A stretch of DNA of 64,000 nucleotides, from NCBI GenBank assembly GCA_028871475.1, contig JAGWMZ010000016.1, positions 1-64,000 of the forward strand, given 5' to 3'. Shown here in pieces: positions 18,356 through 28,275 of the stretch (its first letter is position 1; each line of letters starts with the position of its first letter). A program made the position numbers and the translations under genes. This DNA comes from Sphingomonadales bacterium (GTDB taxonomy: Bacteria; Pseudomonadota; Alphaproteobacteria; Sphingomonadales; Sphingomonadaceae). The notes under the pieces were generated by a model. The model ran no database searches and was not told where the DNA came from. It saw nothing but the letters and a program-made list of their open reading frames with translations.

Positions 18356-19723
18356 TCATACATCTTTCACGCGCCTGACCCAATGCGGCGGCGGCGAAAT
18401 CCTCAACCTTGCGGGGCGGGCCAGATGGTTTGAGGCTTCCTTCGGTGAGGGTGTAGACCTAGCGGAAATTGATGATCGTGCGACGGAATAAACGGCGATG
18501 ATGAGTATGGTTGTATAGGAAAATGGCACCAGGCCGATCGACTCGAATGGGGCTCTGCACAGCTCATAAACGAGTATTGAAATGATCGTAAAATTCAGGC
18601 GATTTTTTCGAATGCAACCCGTCACGATATTGATAATCGGTAAGGCAATGATGGTGGAAAATACCATTATCATTCCGATGATTCCGAAATTGATCTTCCA
18701 CTCAATCATCGAGTTGTGAAAATTAAACCCGGACCGTCCGAGAATCCCCTCTGACCGCCAAAGCCCCTCGGCGTTGAGGTTTCCTTGCACCCAAAAGGCA
18801 TTGTAGCCCACGCCCAGCCAGGGATGGGATTGCGTAATGTCATCGGCCCTAGCCCAAAGATAGACCCGCCCCGTCAAGGTCGGGTCTTTGCCGAAAAACT
18901 GCATCACAACAGCGCTTACCGGGTCAAGCCAAAGGGTGCGCGTGATAAACAGGGCGAATAGCAAGACACCGGTAACGATGAACATGGGCGCGCGCATTGT
19001 GCGGGGCATGAGCATGAAAGCGGTCAGGATGATGTAGGTTGCGATCACTTCCGTTACGCCGATAATGGCGCCGGAGGACTGTGCGATCGCTATGATGAAC
19101 AGATCCGCGATGGCGAGGGCAGCGGCATAGATTGCCACGGCGAGTTCCGATCGCCTGACCGCCCATGCGATCGCGTTGAGTGACAGGATAAAACCCAGAA
19201 CCGCTGTATCGCCCGCGTAATTTTTCCCTTCCGCCAGTCCTGAAAAGGCGCTGCCGCCATGGGCGCCCCATTTGACGGAATGGCCGAACATCAAAGAGGC
19301 AAGGGTGTACAGGCTCCATCCGAAGAACAGGCCGATAAAGGCTTCATCCTCCGATGTTTGGCGGCCAATCTGGATGCCGATGAGGACGGTGATGGTCGTT
19401 TCGGTGGCGTAGTAGAAGGTGGTTCCGGGGTATTGCGACCAGAGTGTCGACAGAAAGATCCACCCTATCGGAATGATCAAAAACCAGCTTTTCTGCGTTG
19501 TTCTGGCCACTTTCCTGAATTGAAAGGCGGTGAGCATGCCCAGTGCGACGACATGAATGACCACGGTCAGGCTGGACAATTGATAAGAGAACAGCACGCT
19601 TGCCGCGATGACGGCGCAAAACACGAAGATGGGCCAGTCATAGCCGGCTTTGCGTTTTGCCGGCATTGCCGGCGCGGTGCGATATGCGGGCGCTGCCGAA
19701 GCTGCCATGGTTTGAAAGCTCAT
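18356..19723 (-). CDS. O-antigen ligase / exopolysaccharide polymerase family membrane protein
   Basis: About 455 residues with roughly ten hydrophobic segments and the long periplasmic loop of the Wzy/WaaL family (LTGRVYLWARADDITQSHPW, then GVGYNAFWVQGNL, and a NFHNSMIEW helix). This is the layout of ExoQ/WaaL-type enzymes that polymerise or ligate lipid-linked sugar repeats on the periplasmic face. The start is ATG 19723 (MSFQTMAAS); 19747 is an alternative. It sits with an acyltransferase, glycan hydrolases and an ExoY-type transferase, so ExoQ-like polymerisation of an exopolysaccharide is the better reading. The C-terminal 40 residues are Ser/Pro-rich and not conserved-looking. Confidence 0.8.
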   Translation of the reverse strand: MSFQTMAASAAPAYRTAPAMPAKRKAGYDWPIFVFCAVIAASVLFSYQLSSLTVVIHVVALGMLTAFQFRKVARTTQKSWFLIIPIGWIFLSTLWSQYPGTTFYYATETTITVLIGIQIGRQTSEDEAFIGLFFGWSLYTLASLMFGHSVKWGAHGGSAFSGLAEGKNYAGDTAVLGFILSLNAIAWAVRRSELAVAIYAAALAIADLFIIAIAQSSGAIIGVTEVIATYIILTAFMLMPRTMRAPMFIVTGVLLFALFITRTLWLDPVSAVVMQFFGKDPTLTGRVYLWARADDITQSHPWLGVGYNAFWVQGNLNAEGLWRSEGILGRSGFNFHNSMIEWKINFGIIGMIMVFSTIIALPIINIVTGCIRKNRLNFTIISILVYELCRAPFESIGLVPFSYTTILIIAVYSVARSSISARSTPSPKEASNHLARPARLRISPPPHWVRRVKDV

Positions 19724-19759
19724 CGAAGTTTCTTCCGCCAAAAGCATGTCTGGAGACTG

Positions 19760-20965
19760 TCAGCGCCAGGTGGCGATGGTGGGCGGGCTCGGTTCGATCA
19801 CTTCCGCACTGGCAGCCGTGCCTCGACCCTTTGCGGCTTTGTGCCTCATGCTGATGCGTTTCAAGCGTTCCCGGACAGGACGCTCAAAGCCATGAAAGCT
19901 GATCACCCCGAGGGCTGTCGTCATCAGCAGGTAGAGCAGCATGCCTTCGGCTTTCACCAGCCAGCCAAAGCCCAGTCCGAGCCCCGCTGAGGCAACCACC
20001 ATGGCGATCTGCAAAGGAATATGCAGGAGATAGGTTGAATAGCTGATGTCGCCCAGTTTCGCGGTCCACCGCCAAAGGCCGCTCAGGCTGGTTTCGAGCG
20101 AGAGGGCAAGCGTGATCATCGAGGGAAAGAGCAGAAATCGGAGGAATAGTTGAATTGCGAAGGCTATGTGATGGTTCCAGGGCGTGGGCAAACTGCGTGC
20201 TGCAAGCCAGAGTATGGCGGCGCCAACCACGCTGGAGAGACAGAGCATTGCGGACGCGATCCGGAAACGTGGCAAACCAAGCTGCCGCTGCAAAAGGTAA
20301 AGGGCGCCACCTGTAAAAAATCCACTGATTCCCCGCCCGCACGCGGCATCGAATTTGTAGATGAGCAGACCCGCCGCAGTCATACCCAGTGCTGCGGTGA
20401 GGCGCGGGCCGCCGCAAAGGGCGACAAGGAAGAACAGGGCATACAACAGCATTTCGACCGAGAGCGACCAACTCGGCCCATTGAATGACTCCGCCCCGGC
20501 AAAGGGCAGGCCATTGGCCATCACAAGATTGAGCGCGAAATGCCATCCATCCTGCGCGGTATAAACAAAGCTTCCGCCCAGCATGCGGCCATAGGCAAGC
20601 TGCTCACCCGCAACGATAAAAAGGGTAAGGAGATGGAGCGGGTACAAACGGAACAGCCGCAGGGAGATAAAGCGCGTAAAGGTGATACGCTTCTGCGCGA
20701 TGGCAGTGGCATAAAGCCAGAAGAACACAAATCCCGACAGCTGGAAAAACAGGTCAACCGCCATCCAGCCATAATCATAGATGGGCCACAGCACGGTATT
20801 GAACAGGCGATCACCGGGCAGCGGATGGATAGTCTGTACGCTGTAAAAATGGGGGAAGTGGAACATCAGCACGATGAAGGCAGCCATCCCCCGCAACCCG
20901 TCGAGCGATTGGATATGGCCCGTGAGGATAGGGGGCTGGCTTGATCCCTGTTTTCCGCCTGCCAT
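19760..20965 (-). CDS. Acyltransferase-3 family membrane protein (OafA/ExoZ type)
   Basis: About 401 residues, around ten membrane helices. The N-terminus has the family hallmark SLDGLRGMAAFIVLMFHF with the catalytic His in the first membrane helix, and FNGPSWSLSVEMLLYALFFL later. These enzymes O-acetylate or succinylate sugars of cell-surface polysaccharides. It lies 36 bp upstream of the polymerase gene on the same strand, so the two probably form a unit. Start taken as ATG 20965 (MAGGKQG); 20974 adds three residues. Confidence 0.87.
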   Translation of the reverse strand: MAGGKQGSSQPPILTGHIQSLDGLRGMAAFIVLMFHFPHFYSVQTIHPLPGDRLFNTVLWPIYDYGWMAVDLFFQLSGFVFFWLYATAIAQKRITFTRFISLRLFRLYPLHLLTLFIVAGEQLAYGRMLGGSFVYTAQDGWHFALNLVMANGLPFAGAESFNGPSWSLSVEMLLYALFFLVALCGGPRLTAALGMTAAGLLIYKFDAACGRGISGFFTGGALYLLQRQLGLPRFRIASAMLCLSSVVGAAILWLAARSLPTPWNHHIAFAIQLFLRFLLFPSMITLALSLETSLSGLWRWTAKLGDISYSTYLLHIPLQIAMVVASAGLGLGFGWLVKAEGMLLYLLMTTALGVISFHGFERPVRERLKRISMRHKAAKGRGTAASAEVIEPSPPTIATWR

Positions 20966-21068
20966 GTCGCGCACCCCTTGCCCTGTCGTTCCGGGCGAGT
21001 TTAGCCTCCCTTCACTGATCGGGAAGGTGGGGAAAGGCCCGCATTGGAGCCATCTGTCGCGTAGGGCC

Positions 21069-21983
21069 TTATTGGGCCAGGCGCCAGGCTTTCACATATT
21101 TCACGCGCATGGCAATCTGGGTTGCCGCAGGATCTGGCGCGCCCGGCCAGCTTCCGCCGATGGTCAGATTGACGATGAGGAACATCGCTTCGGTAAAGTC
21201 CGAAGGCGTGGCCGATTGTCCGACCAGGTCGCCATCGTAATAAAAGCCGATTCTGTCGGGCAGCCACATCACGCCATATTGATGCCATCCATGCGCGCAA
21301 TCCCCCTTGGTGACGACCTGGGAGTGACCATGTGCTCCGCCCTGACCTGTATGGACGGTCCAGTACACCTTGCCGTCGCCGACCGTCTCGGGAAAATCGA
21401 TCTCGCCATGCAGTGGCCATGGCCCCTTGGCCGGCAGCAGCCAGAGTGCGGGCCAGGCGCCTTTTTCGCAGGTGGGCAGGTTCATTTCGGCTTCGAAATA
21501 GCCCTGTTTCTGGGCAAAGCTGAATTTGGTGGTCAGTTGGCCCGTCGCCCAACTGCGCCCGAACAGCCGCGCCTGTAAGGACGGGCTGACGCGTCGCGCA
21601 GTGATGGTAAGCCCCTCAGGGCCGGTGGCAAAGGGGTTGATGCCCAATGGCGCATCCTTCTCGGTGCCTGGCACCGGCATGCCGCGATAGTCAGGGTCGA
21701 TGCCCAGCGACATTCCGCCAACACTCCGGTTTCGGGGGGAACTTGGGCCACCGTCGCCAAACACCGTGCGCCAGCGATGGGGATGCTGGGGTCGGATCTG
21801 ATCGGCACCGGCGTCCAGACTGGCGAAGGTTTCTTCGAAACTGGGGCGCCCCAGCGTCGCTGTCCGCACCCTTGTCGGCAAGGGGGAGGAAGGGGCCTTG
21901 CCGTAGAGACACTGCGGCGTGATGGCGAGGGCACTCGCCCAAATCAGGGCCAGGCGAATTGAATGTGGCAGATGGCGAGTCAT
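21069..21983 (-). CDS. GH16 family endo-beta-glucanase, exported
   Basis: About 304 residues. A signal peptide (SIRLALIWASALAITPQCLYG) precedes a single GH16 jelly-roll. The family catalytic motif ExDxxE is present as GEIDFPETVG, preceded by GAWPALWLLP and followed by FYYDGDLVGQ. It should cut internal beta-glucosidic bonds of a polysaccharide in the periplasm, as ExoK does for succinoglycan. It is divergent from the RTX-linked GH16 gene across a 370-bp gap, so the locus has a periplasmic and a secreted version of the same activity. Start chosen at 21983 (MTRHLPHS). Confidence 0.85.
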   Translation of the reverse strand: MTRHLPHSIRLALIWASALAITPQCLYGKAPSSPLPTRVRTATLGRPSFEETFASLDAGADQIRPQHPHRWRTVFGDGGPSSPRNRSVGGMSLGIDPDYRGMPVPGTEKDAPLGINPFATGPEGLTITARRVSPSLQARLFGRSWATGQLTTKFSFAQKQGYFEAEMNLPTCEKGAWPALWLLPAKGPWPLHGEIDFPETVGDGKVYWTVHTGQGGAHGHSQVVTKGDCAHGWHQYGVMWLPDRIGFYYDGDLVGQSATPSDFTEAMFLIVNLTIGGSWPGAPDPAATQIAMRVKYVKAWRLAQ

Positions 21984-22355
21984 GCAGCGTGGCCGGCCTT
22001 TCACAGGCCATCACCGTGATCGCCCGTGAAACCTATCGCCGATCACGTTACGCCTGCCCATTGCAGATCGGTCCGTCGCGGATTCAAAGGTGGCGACGGT
22101 CAAAGGCGGGATGCGCTGCGCCTTGGCTCAGCACCCCATAAACAGCCAAAATGCCTGAGCTGGGAGGGGAGATTTTTCCACGATATCATTAAATTAAAAC
22201 GATTGCACATCGGTATACATTTATACTCATGCGTACATCCCCTCAGCGTAACAACGCCGAAGGCCAGCCAAGCAGTGCGTTCACCGCACTCCTGCACATG
22301 TCTATTACTCTTTAGGAGGAATTTGGTTCCCGACAAAATGAGCGGGGATCAAAAA
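21984..22355. promoter_or_regulatory. Divergent control region between the two GH16 genes
   Basis: About 370 bp without a gene. It becomes AT-rich around 22180-22240 (ATCATTAAATTAAAACG, then TATACATTTATACTCATG), the likely promoter zone for the plus-strand gene. An AGGAGGA site at 22314-22320 is strong but 17 bases from ATG 22338; a weaker GGGGAT precedes ATG 22356. No clear operator repeat was seen. Confidence 0.45.
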
Positions 22356-24938
22356 ATGTCGAGCTACGCAAATTCACTGGGAACAAGCCTCTTCTACTCA
22401 ACAAGCACCACCGGCGCGTATTACGGCGCGGCAACCGGCGGCACGCTGACTGGCACCGCCGCCAATGACAAGTTACGCGGCAATGGCACTGGCGACACGC
22501 TGATCGGCGGCTTGGGCGATGACACCTATATCGTCAACACGCTCAAGGATGTGGTGGTCGAAGCCGCTGGCGGCGGCAATGATACCGTCTGGTCCTATGC
22601 TCCCAAATACACGCTGGGCGCCAATGTCGAAAATCTCGTCCTCTACTCCAATGCCTGGTATGGCGAGGGCAACAACCTCGACAACGTCATCATCTCGACC
22701 GTCTCGGGGCAAACCATCAATGGCGGCGCGGGCAATGACGTGCTCATTGCTCAGGCCAGCAACACCACCTTCATCGAAGCCAAGGGTAACGGCAGCGACG
22801 TGATCTACGGTTTCAACGCCACGGATCAGATCCGCCTCGACAATTACGGGCTGACCAGCTTCAATCAGGTCAAGGCCATCACCAGCCAGGTCGGCGCGGA
22901 TACATTGCTCAATTTCTCCAATGGTGAGCACCTCATCCTCAGGAACACGCTGGCCACCACGCTGACGGCCGACAATGTCCTGCTGGGGCTCGATACATCG
23001 AAAATGACCAGCACGTTCAGCGATGATTTCAATGCGCTGAGCCTGGCCATGAATGGCGGCACCTGGCTCACCCAGTTCGGCAATGGCACGACATCGACAG
23101 TGGGGATGCGCACGCTCAGTTCGAACGGTGAACTCGAGGTCTATATGGATGCCGCCTACAAGGGCACGGGCACGAAATCGCTCGGCATCAACCCCTTTGC
23201 GATCGACAATGGCATCCTGACCATCACCGCCGCGCCGACCCCGACGCAGGACCTGCAGTATCTGGGCAATCTGGGTTACACCTCGGGCCTGTTGACGACG
23301 CGCACCTCCTTTGCGCAGGAATATGGCTACTTTGAAGTCAAGGCCAAGCTGCCCTCGGGTCAGGGCTTTTGGCCCGCTTTCTGGCTGCTGCCCGCGGACG
23401 GCAGCTGGCCGCCCGAACTCGATGTCTTCGAGCAGCTCGGCGGCGATCCTTCGACCATCTACATGACGACCCATGCCGTTACCGCCACCAGCTCCAATGC
23501 CGCCGATCAGGCCCGGCTGAACATCGATACCACGCAGTGGCACACCTATGGCGTCAATTGGGGGCCCAGCACCATCACCTATTACGTCGATGGTCAGGCC
23601 GTGGCCGAAATGCCCACGCCCGACACGATGAAAAAAGAAATGTACATGCTGATCAATATGGCGGTGGGCGGTTGGGCCGGCACTCCGGTCGCGGGCAGTA
23701 CGGCGCAGATGCAGGTCGACTACGTCAAGGCCTATTCCACTGCCGATACCGTTTCGACCACAATTAACGGCGTTCACACCGCCTATTCGGCCGGCACCGG
23801 CGCGACCGGCAGTCTTGCCTCATCGCCCGCCGCCAGCAGCGTGACAGCACCCGTCATCACTTACGCCGCGCCCAAGGCTGTGGCCGACAGCTTTGTCACT
23901 ACGGAAGGCGCGACGCTGACGGTGGACACTGCCCATGGGGTGTTGGTGAACGATAGCCATGATGCTGCCCTGACGCTGGCAGCCAGCGTGCAGACCGGCC
24001 CGACCCATGGCACGCTCTCTTTCGCGGCGGATGGCTCGTTCACCTATACAGCCAATGCCGGATATCACGGCTCAGACAGTTTTACCTATCTGGCCAAGGA
24101 CTCGTCGGGCGCAGCCAGCCTGGCCACCGCCACCATTGACGTGGCGCAGGTGCTGCCCACCGCTGGCGCCGACACGGCGAGTACCGCCTATGCCTCACCA
24201 ATCACCATCAGCGCCTCGGCGCTGATGGCCAATGACAGCATCGGCACCGGCTATGCCCTGTCGATCACCGATGTCGGCGGGGCCAACCACGGCGCCGTCG
24301 TCATGGATGGGCAAGGGCAGATCATCTTCACGCCCGATGCCTTCTTCAATGGCAATGCCAGCTTCACCTATACGGTGGCCGATGCCTATGGCGATGCCGC
24401 TCAGGGCCAGGTCACCGTTGCGGTGGCAGCCGAGGTGAAGCCGACGAGCACCTATATCGCAGGAACGGCGGGCGCCGATGTTATCGACAAACACGTCAGC
24501 GCCTTTGGCTGGATGATCAATGGCGGGGCCGGCGATGACCATATCCTGGGCGGGGCAGGGGCCAATTCGCTCAATGGCGGCGCAGGCAATGACGTCATTG
24601 TCGGTGGCACGGGCAATGACCTGATTACGGGCGGCATGGGTGCCGACATCATGACCGGTGGCGGCGGCATGGACATTTTCGCGTTCAATGCCGGTGATCT
24701 CATGACCCTGTCAAAAGGGCCGGTCGACCAGATCACCGATTTCATCAGTGGCACCGACAACAGCGTCCATGATACGCTGCGCTTTGTCGGCTTCAGCAAA
24801 TCGGCAAGCCTGAGCTGCACCTCGGCCAATGCTGATGGTTCCTTCAATTACCATGTGAGTGATGGCACCAATTCCGGCGACATCATCATTCAGAGCCACG
24901 GCCATATGCTGGTCACCGGGGAGTATCTTTTCATGTGA
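22356..24938 (+). CDS. Secreted GH16 glycanase with RTX repeats (ExsH-like)
   Basis: About 860 residues, no signal peptide. Order: an N-terminal RTX-like segment (GLGDDTYIVNTL, GGAGNDVLIAQ), a GH16 domain at about 215-460 with catalytic ELDVFE (Glu354 to Glu359), two cadherin-like/VCBS-type repeats at about 505-695 (ADSFVTTEGATLTVD, GSFTYTANAGYHGSDSFTY), and C-terminal calcium-binding RTX nonapeptides at about 720-780 (GGAGNDVIVGGTGNDLITGG). Such proteins leave by type I secretion and trim exopolysaccharide outside the cell, as ExsH does. No ABC exporter is nearby. ATG 22338 is also possible. Its 3' end overlaps the convergent glycosyltransferase gene by 49 bp. Confidence 0.88.
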   Translation: MSSYANSLGTSLFYSTSTTGAYYGAATGGTLTGTAANDKLRGNGTGDTLIGGLGDDTYIVNTLKDVVVEAAGGGNDTVWSYAPKYTLGANVENLVLYSNAWYGEGNNLDNVIISTVSGQTINGGAGNDVLIAQASNTTFIEAKGNGSDVIYGFNATDQIRLDNYGLTSFNQVKAITSQVGADTLLNFSNGEHLILRNTLATTLTADNVLLGLDTSKMTSTFSDDFNALSLAMNGGTWLTQFGNGTTSTVGMRTLSSNGELEVYMDAAYKGTGTKSLGINPFAIDNGILTITAAPTPTQDLQYLGNLGYTSGLLTTRTSFAQEYGYFEVKAKLPSGQGFWPAFWLLPADGSWPPELDVFEQLGGDPSTIYMTTHAVTATSSNAADQARLNIDTTQWHTYGVNWGPSTITYYVDGQAVAEMPTPDTMKKEMYMLINMAVGGWAGTPVAGSTAQMQVDYVKAYSTADTVSTTINGVHTAYSAGTGATGSLASSPAASSVTAPVITYAAPKAVADSFVTTEGATLTVDTAHGVLVNDSHDAALTLAASVQTGPTHGTLSFAADGSFTYTANAGYHGSDSFTYLAKDSSGAASLATATIDVAQVLPTAGADTASTAYASPITISASALMANDSIGTGYALSITDVGGANHGAVVMDGQGQIIFTPDAFFNGNASFTYTVADAYGDAAQGQVTVAVAAEVKPTSTYIAGTAGADVIDKHVSAFGWMINGGAGDDHILGGAGANSLNGGAGNDVIVGGTGNDLITGGMGADIMTGGGGMDIFAFNAGDLMTLSKGPVDQITDFISGTDNSVHDTLRFVGFSKSASLSCTSANADGSFNYHVSDGTNSGDIIIQSHGHMLVTGEYLFM

Positions 24939-27283
24939 AGAATTTCGTCCGCATCCCTGTTCATGTTACGCGGGCGGAAGGGGAACCGGGTGGTCGCGGC
25001 GCCCGGTTCCCGCCTTTCCATGGCTTGTCCTTTTGCGATGTCGCAGTCCTTTCGCTGCGCCAGATTTTCGTCCAGCCAATGGATCAGCGGGCCGTAAGAT
25101 TGCTCGGGCGAGAAGGCGGTTCGCGCGACATCAAGTGCACGGTCGGCCCGCCGCATGCGCAGGGCAAGGTCACCCAGCAGGCTGACAATGCCATCGGCAA
25201 ATCCTGCCGCATCGTCGGCCTGCCAGACGGCAGGGCCGGCTTCGGCTTCCACCCCCTGCAGGGTTACCGAAGTGGCAACCACCGCCTTGCCCTGTGCCAG
25301 TGCGTCGATCAGCTTGATTTTCAGCCCGGACCCGGCGGTCAGAGGGGAAATGACGACCCCGACCTCACGATAGAGCGGGGTAAGATCGCGCACCACGCCG
25401 AGAAATTCGATGCCGGAGCGGCGATGCTGCATGGCGGATCCGGCAAAGCGGTCTGCCACCGATCCGGCAATGAAAAGACGCGCATCTGGCCGCCTTTCGC
25501 GCACCCGTGGCCATATCTCGGCGAAGGTCCATTCAAGCGCCATGACATTGGGCGGCGCAATGCTGCCGACGAACAGAACGTCACGGTCATTCCCGGGCTG
25601 GGCAAGTGCGACGGGATGCGCGGCCATGGGGGCGGTCAGCACGTGCACGGATGGCACATGGCGCCGCACCCAGTCCGCCTCCTGCGGCTGGATGGCAATG
25701 ACCGCATCGGCTTGCCGCATGAGAGCGATCTCGCGTTCGCTGTCCAGATCGGTCACTGAATCGCGCGATGCATCATCGCCGAAGCTGGCTGTGCGCTGGG
25801 CATAAAGGTCATGAAGGATGATCGCGCTGGGTGCCTCAGGCCTGAGGAGCATCGGTACAGCCTCACCCTGAAAGACGTAGTCGATCAACACGGCATCGGC
25901 CTTGCTGCGACCGTACCGGGCTACAAACAAGCGATCCTTCTCGCTCCACGGCATGGCGATGGCGTGAGGGTAGGGGGTGTCTGGCAGGTTCAGGCGCAGG
26001 CCCACTGCTTTGGCGAGGCGTGCGCAAGTTCCCAGCACTGCGTCGCGCCACACCTGCCAGTCGAGCGAGATGATCAACCGCCCGGCCTTGACCACGCCGC
26101 GCACGCGATGGCTCGCGAAAGCGTCAAGATCGGGGCGCAGCCGAATGACGGGCCGCCGCCCCATCACCGAGGGTGCCGGTTGCAGGAGATGAGGCGTCAT
26201 CCCCGCCGCGCGGAGAGCGTCAGCGATGTCGAGAAGATAGGCCGAACTGCCATTGTCGCGACCGATGATCCTCTGTCGGCTGACAATCAGGACGTTGCGG
26301 CCCGTCTTTGGTTCTGCCGACGGTGCGGGCGCGATGTGGCGTGAGAGCCGGGCAACAATTGGAAGCCGCAGCAGCCGCACAGAGGATGGGCATTTCAGGA
26401 AGAGGGCGAGTGCAGCGCCGATCTTTCTTTGCTTCAGGGCATCAATTGCCTTTTGAAAAATAAGCGCGTCGCGCGTGGCGCCCACCCGCCGCTGAATTGC
26501 CTGGCGGGTGGCTCGGTCAGCCAGGGGAAAGCGGGCGTGAATGGCCTGCGATGCGCGAGCCATGGCATCGAGATCGGCGGTGGTGGTGCGATGGGAGATC
26601 GAGCGCTGATGCTTGCGGTAGAAATAGGTCAGCCTTGGCGATACCCAATAGCGCATGCCTTTGGCCAATGCGCGGATGATGAGATCGTCGTCCTCGGCTA
26701 TCCTCAGGCTTTCATCATAGCGCAGCCCTGCTTTGTCCAGCGCCGCGCGGCGGATGACCGGTTTGAGAAAACCAAGGTTGGGCTTGCCGCCATACATCAC
26801 GCTCTGCTCGAAATAACGCAGGGGCGTGATCTCGAATTCCTCATGGTTTTCCGGGGTCGTCAGGAAACCCGCTGTGTCGCCGTCGAAGGTGTCAGAGAAA
26901 ACGAGCAAGTCATCAGCAACGATGTCAGCGGATAATCGTTCCGCGACCTCAAGCAAATATTCCAGCCGAGACGGATGCATCATGTCGTCATTGTCGAGTA
27001 TGGCAAGCCATTCGCCGCGTGCTTCCCCCAGCGCCCGGTTTCGTGCCGCGGCAGGGCCGCCATTGCGCCCGGCAGGAAGGAATCGGACCCTCGCATCCTG
27101 CGCAGCCAGAAAGCGGCCAATGGCCGGGCTTTCATCGCTCGACAGGTCATCCGCGATCAGAACCTCAATATTCTTCACCGTCTGGCCCAATGCGGAGCGT
27201 ACCGCCTGCTCCAGGTAGAGAGAGCCATTGTAGTTGGCGATGATGACGGAAACGACAGGCCTGTCAGTGGGTGGCTGGATCAT
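24890..27283 (-). CDS. Two-domain glycosyltransferase (GT2 + GT4-like)
   Basis: 797 residues, cytosolic. Residues 1-270: GT2 fold with VSVIIANYNGSLYLEQAV, the nucleotide-binding EVLIADDLSSDES, and the DxD-type LDNDDMMHPSR. Residues about 325-745: a GT-B fold resembling GT4 enzymes (VLFVGSIAPPNVMALEW, FLGVVRDLTPLYREVGVVIS, GSGLKIKLIDALAQGKAVV). One protein can thus add two sugars in sequence during repeat-unit assembly. The last 49 bp overlap the end of the RTX glycanase gene on the opposite strand. Positioned in the exopolysaccharide block; donor and acceptor unknown. Confidence 0.83.
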   Translation of the reverse strand: MIQPPTDRPVVSVIIANYNGSLYLEQAVRSALGQTVKNIEVLIADDLSSDESPAIGRFLAAQDARVRFLPAGRNGGPAAARNRALGEARGEWLAILDNDDMMHPSRLEYLLEVAERLSADIVADDLLVFSDTFDGDTAGFLTTPENHEEFEITPLRYFEQSVMYGGKPNLGFLKPVIRRAALDKAGLRYDESLRIAEDDDLIIRALAKGMRYWVSPRLTYFYRKHQRSISHRTTTADLDAMARASQAIHARFPLADRATRQAIQRRVGATRDALIFQKAIDALKQRKIGAALALFLKCPSSVRLLRLPIVARLSRHIAPAPSAEPKTGRNVLIVSRQRIIGRDNGSSAYLLDIADALRAAGMTPHLLQPAPSVMGRRPVIRLRPDLDAFASHRVRGVVKAGRLIISLDWQVWRDAVLGTCARLAKAVGLRLNLPDTPYPHAIAMPWSEKDRLFVARYGRSKADAVLIDYVFQGEAVPMLLRPEAPSAIILHDLYAQRTASFGDDASRDSVTDLDSEREIALMRQADAVIAIQPQEADWVRRHVPSVHVLTAPMAAHPVALAQPGNDRDVLFVGSIAPPNVMALEWTFAEIWPRVRERRPDARLFIAGSVADRFAGSAMQHRRSGIEFLGVVRDLTPLYREVGVVISPLTAGSGLKIKLIDALAQGKAVVATSVTLQGVEAEAGPAVWQADDAAGFADGIVSLLGDLALRMRRADRALDVARTAFSPEQSYGPLIHWLDENLAQRKDCDIAKGQAMERREPGAATTRFPFRPRNMNRDADEILHMKRYSPVTSIWPWL

Positions 27284-27397
27284 CAGGCCGGTTCCGACGC
27301 GTAAACAGACCCAAGATCCGTACTATTTCTGGGCGATTTCAAGGCGGCACCTCATGCTCAGGCGGCGCGTCCGCCACGTTCGGTCAAATCAGTGACG

Positions 27398-28057
27398 TCA
27401 GCACGATCCGCGCTGCAGAAGCACAGCGGGCACGGTGCGCGCCATGATCACGCCGTAAAGGGCGACATTGCGCTTGCGCACATACATCACATCCATCGCC
27501 ACGCGGCGGCGATAGCTGGTGTTGCTGCGCCCGCTCACTTGCCACAGGCCGGTAATGCCGGGCCGCACGGCGCAATATTTCGGGAAGTGGTGGCCATAGC
27601 GGCCAATCTCGCTGGGGACGATGGGGCGTGGGCCAACCCAGCTCATTGTTCCCGTCAAAACATTGTAAAGCTGTGGTAGTTCGTCGATGCTGCTGCGCCG
27701 CAGGAAATGGCCCACAGCGGTGATACGCGGGTCGTTGCGCAGTTTTTGCGTATTGTTCCATTCCGCCCGCGCGACCGGATCGGCGGCAAGAAGCCGCGCA
27801 AGGCGCATATCGGCATCGCAAGCCATGGTGCGGAATTTCCAGCAGCCGAAAGTCTTGCCATCCCGCCCGATCCGTTTGTGGATGAAGATGGCGGGGCCCG
27901 GACTGCTCATGCGTATGACAATGGCGGTCAGCACCAGCAATGGAGCGAGGGCAATCAGCGCTGCCGTCGCCAGAATGATGTCGAAGAAGCGTATCCAGTC
28001 CCACGTGAAAGGGAGGGTTATCTTCGGTGTAGTGAAGGAAGCTGGCAAAGTCGCCAT
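27398..28057 (-). CDS. Undecaprenyl-phosphate sugar phosphotransferase (ExoY/WbaP family)
   Basis: About 219 residues. One N-terminal membrane helix (FFDIILATAALIALAPLLVL), then the conserved catalytic domain: KRIGRDGKTFGCWKFRTM, KLRNDPRITAVGHFLRRSS, SWVGPRPIVPSE and VRPGITGLWQVSGRS. It transfers a sugar-1-phosphate to the lipid carrier and so starts each exopolysaccharide repeat. ATG 28057 is preferred because AAAGGTG lies 5-11 bases upstream; ATG 28078 would also work. The 3' end lies about 115 bp from the glycosyltransferase start. The -3 to -200 region upstream holds no gene. Confidence 0.9.
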   Translation of the reverse strand: MATLPASFTTPKITLPFTWDWIRFFDIILATAALIALAPLLVLTAIVIRMSSPGPAIFIHKRIGRDGKTFGCWKFRTMACDADMRLARLLAADPVARAEWNNTQKLRNDPRITAVGHFLRRSSIDELPQLYNVLTGTMSWVGPRPIVPSEIGRYGHHFPKYCAVRPGITGLWQVSGRSNTSYRRRVAMDVMYVRKRNVALYGVIMARTVPAVLLQRGSC

Positions 28058-28275
28058 TGTGCACCTTTTGACAGTCATTGTTGCAGCGCAAACTATCGTC
28101 AGGCGTTTCGATGGAGAACTTGGAACATGTCCGTATCGGGGATGTCTCGGGCGTGGTCTTAATTGTCAAAGTTCTCTGGAACTACGGGATTATGTATTAT
28201 TTCGTATAGTGCATTGTGCGATGAGCTGAGGCAAATTGCGATGGCTTGGTCAATGAATTGCTGGCAGGCTTCCGC
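28058..28275. other. Intergenic, no gene seen
   Basis: About 218 bp, more AT-rich than its neighbours (for example TTATGTATTATTTCGTATAG near 28190-28207). It probably carries the promoter of the sugar transferase gene. No repeat or hairpin stands out. Confidence 0.4.

Noticed and set aside
22473..23777. 434-residue minus-strand ORF opposite the RTX GH16 gene
   Set aside because: Antisense of repeat-rich coding sequence; no independent support.
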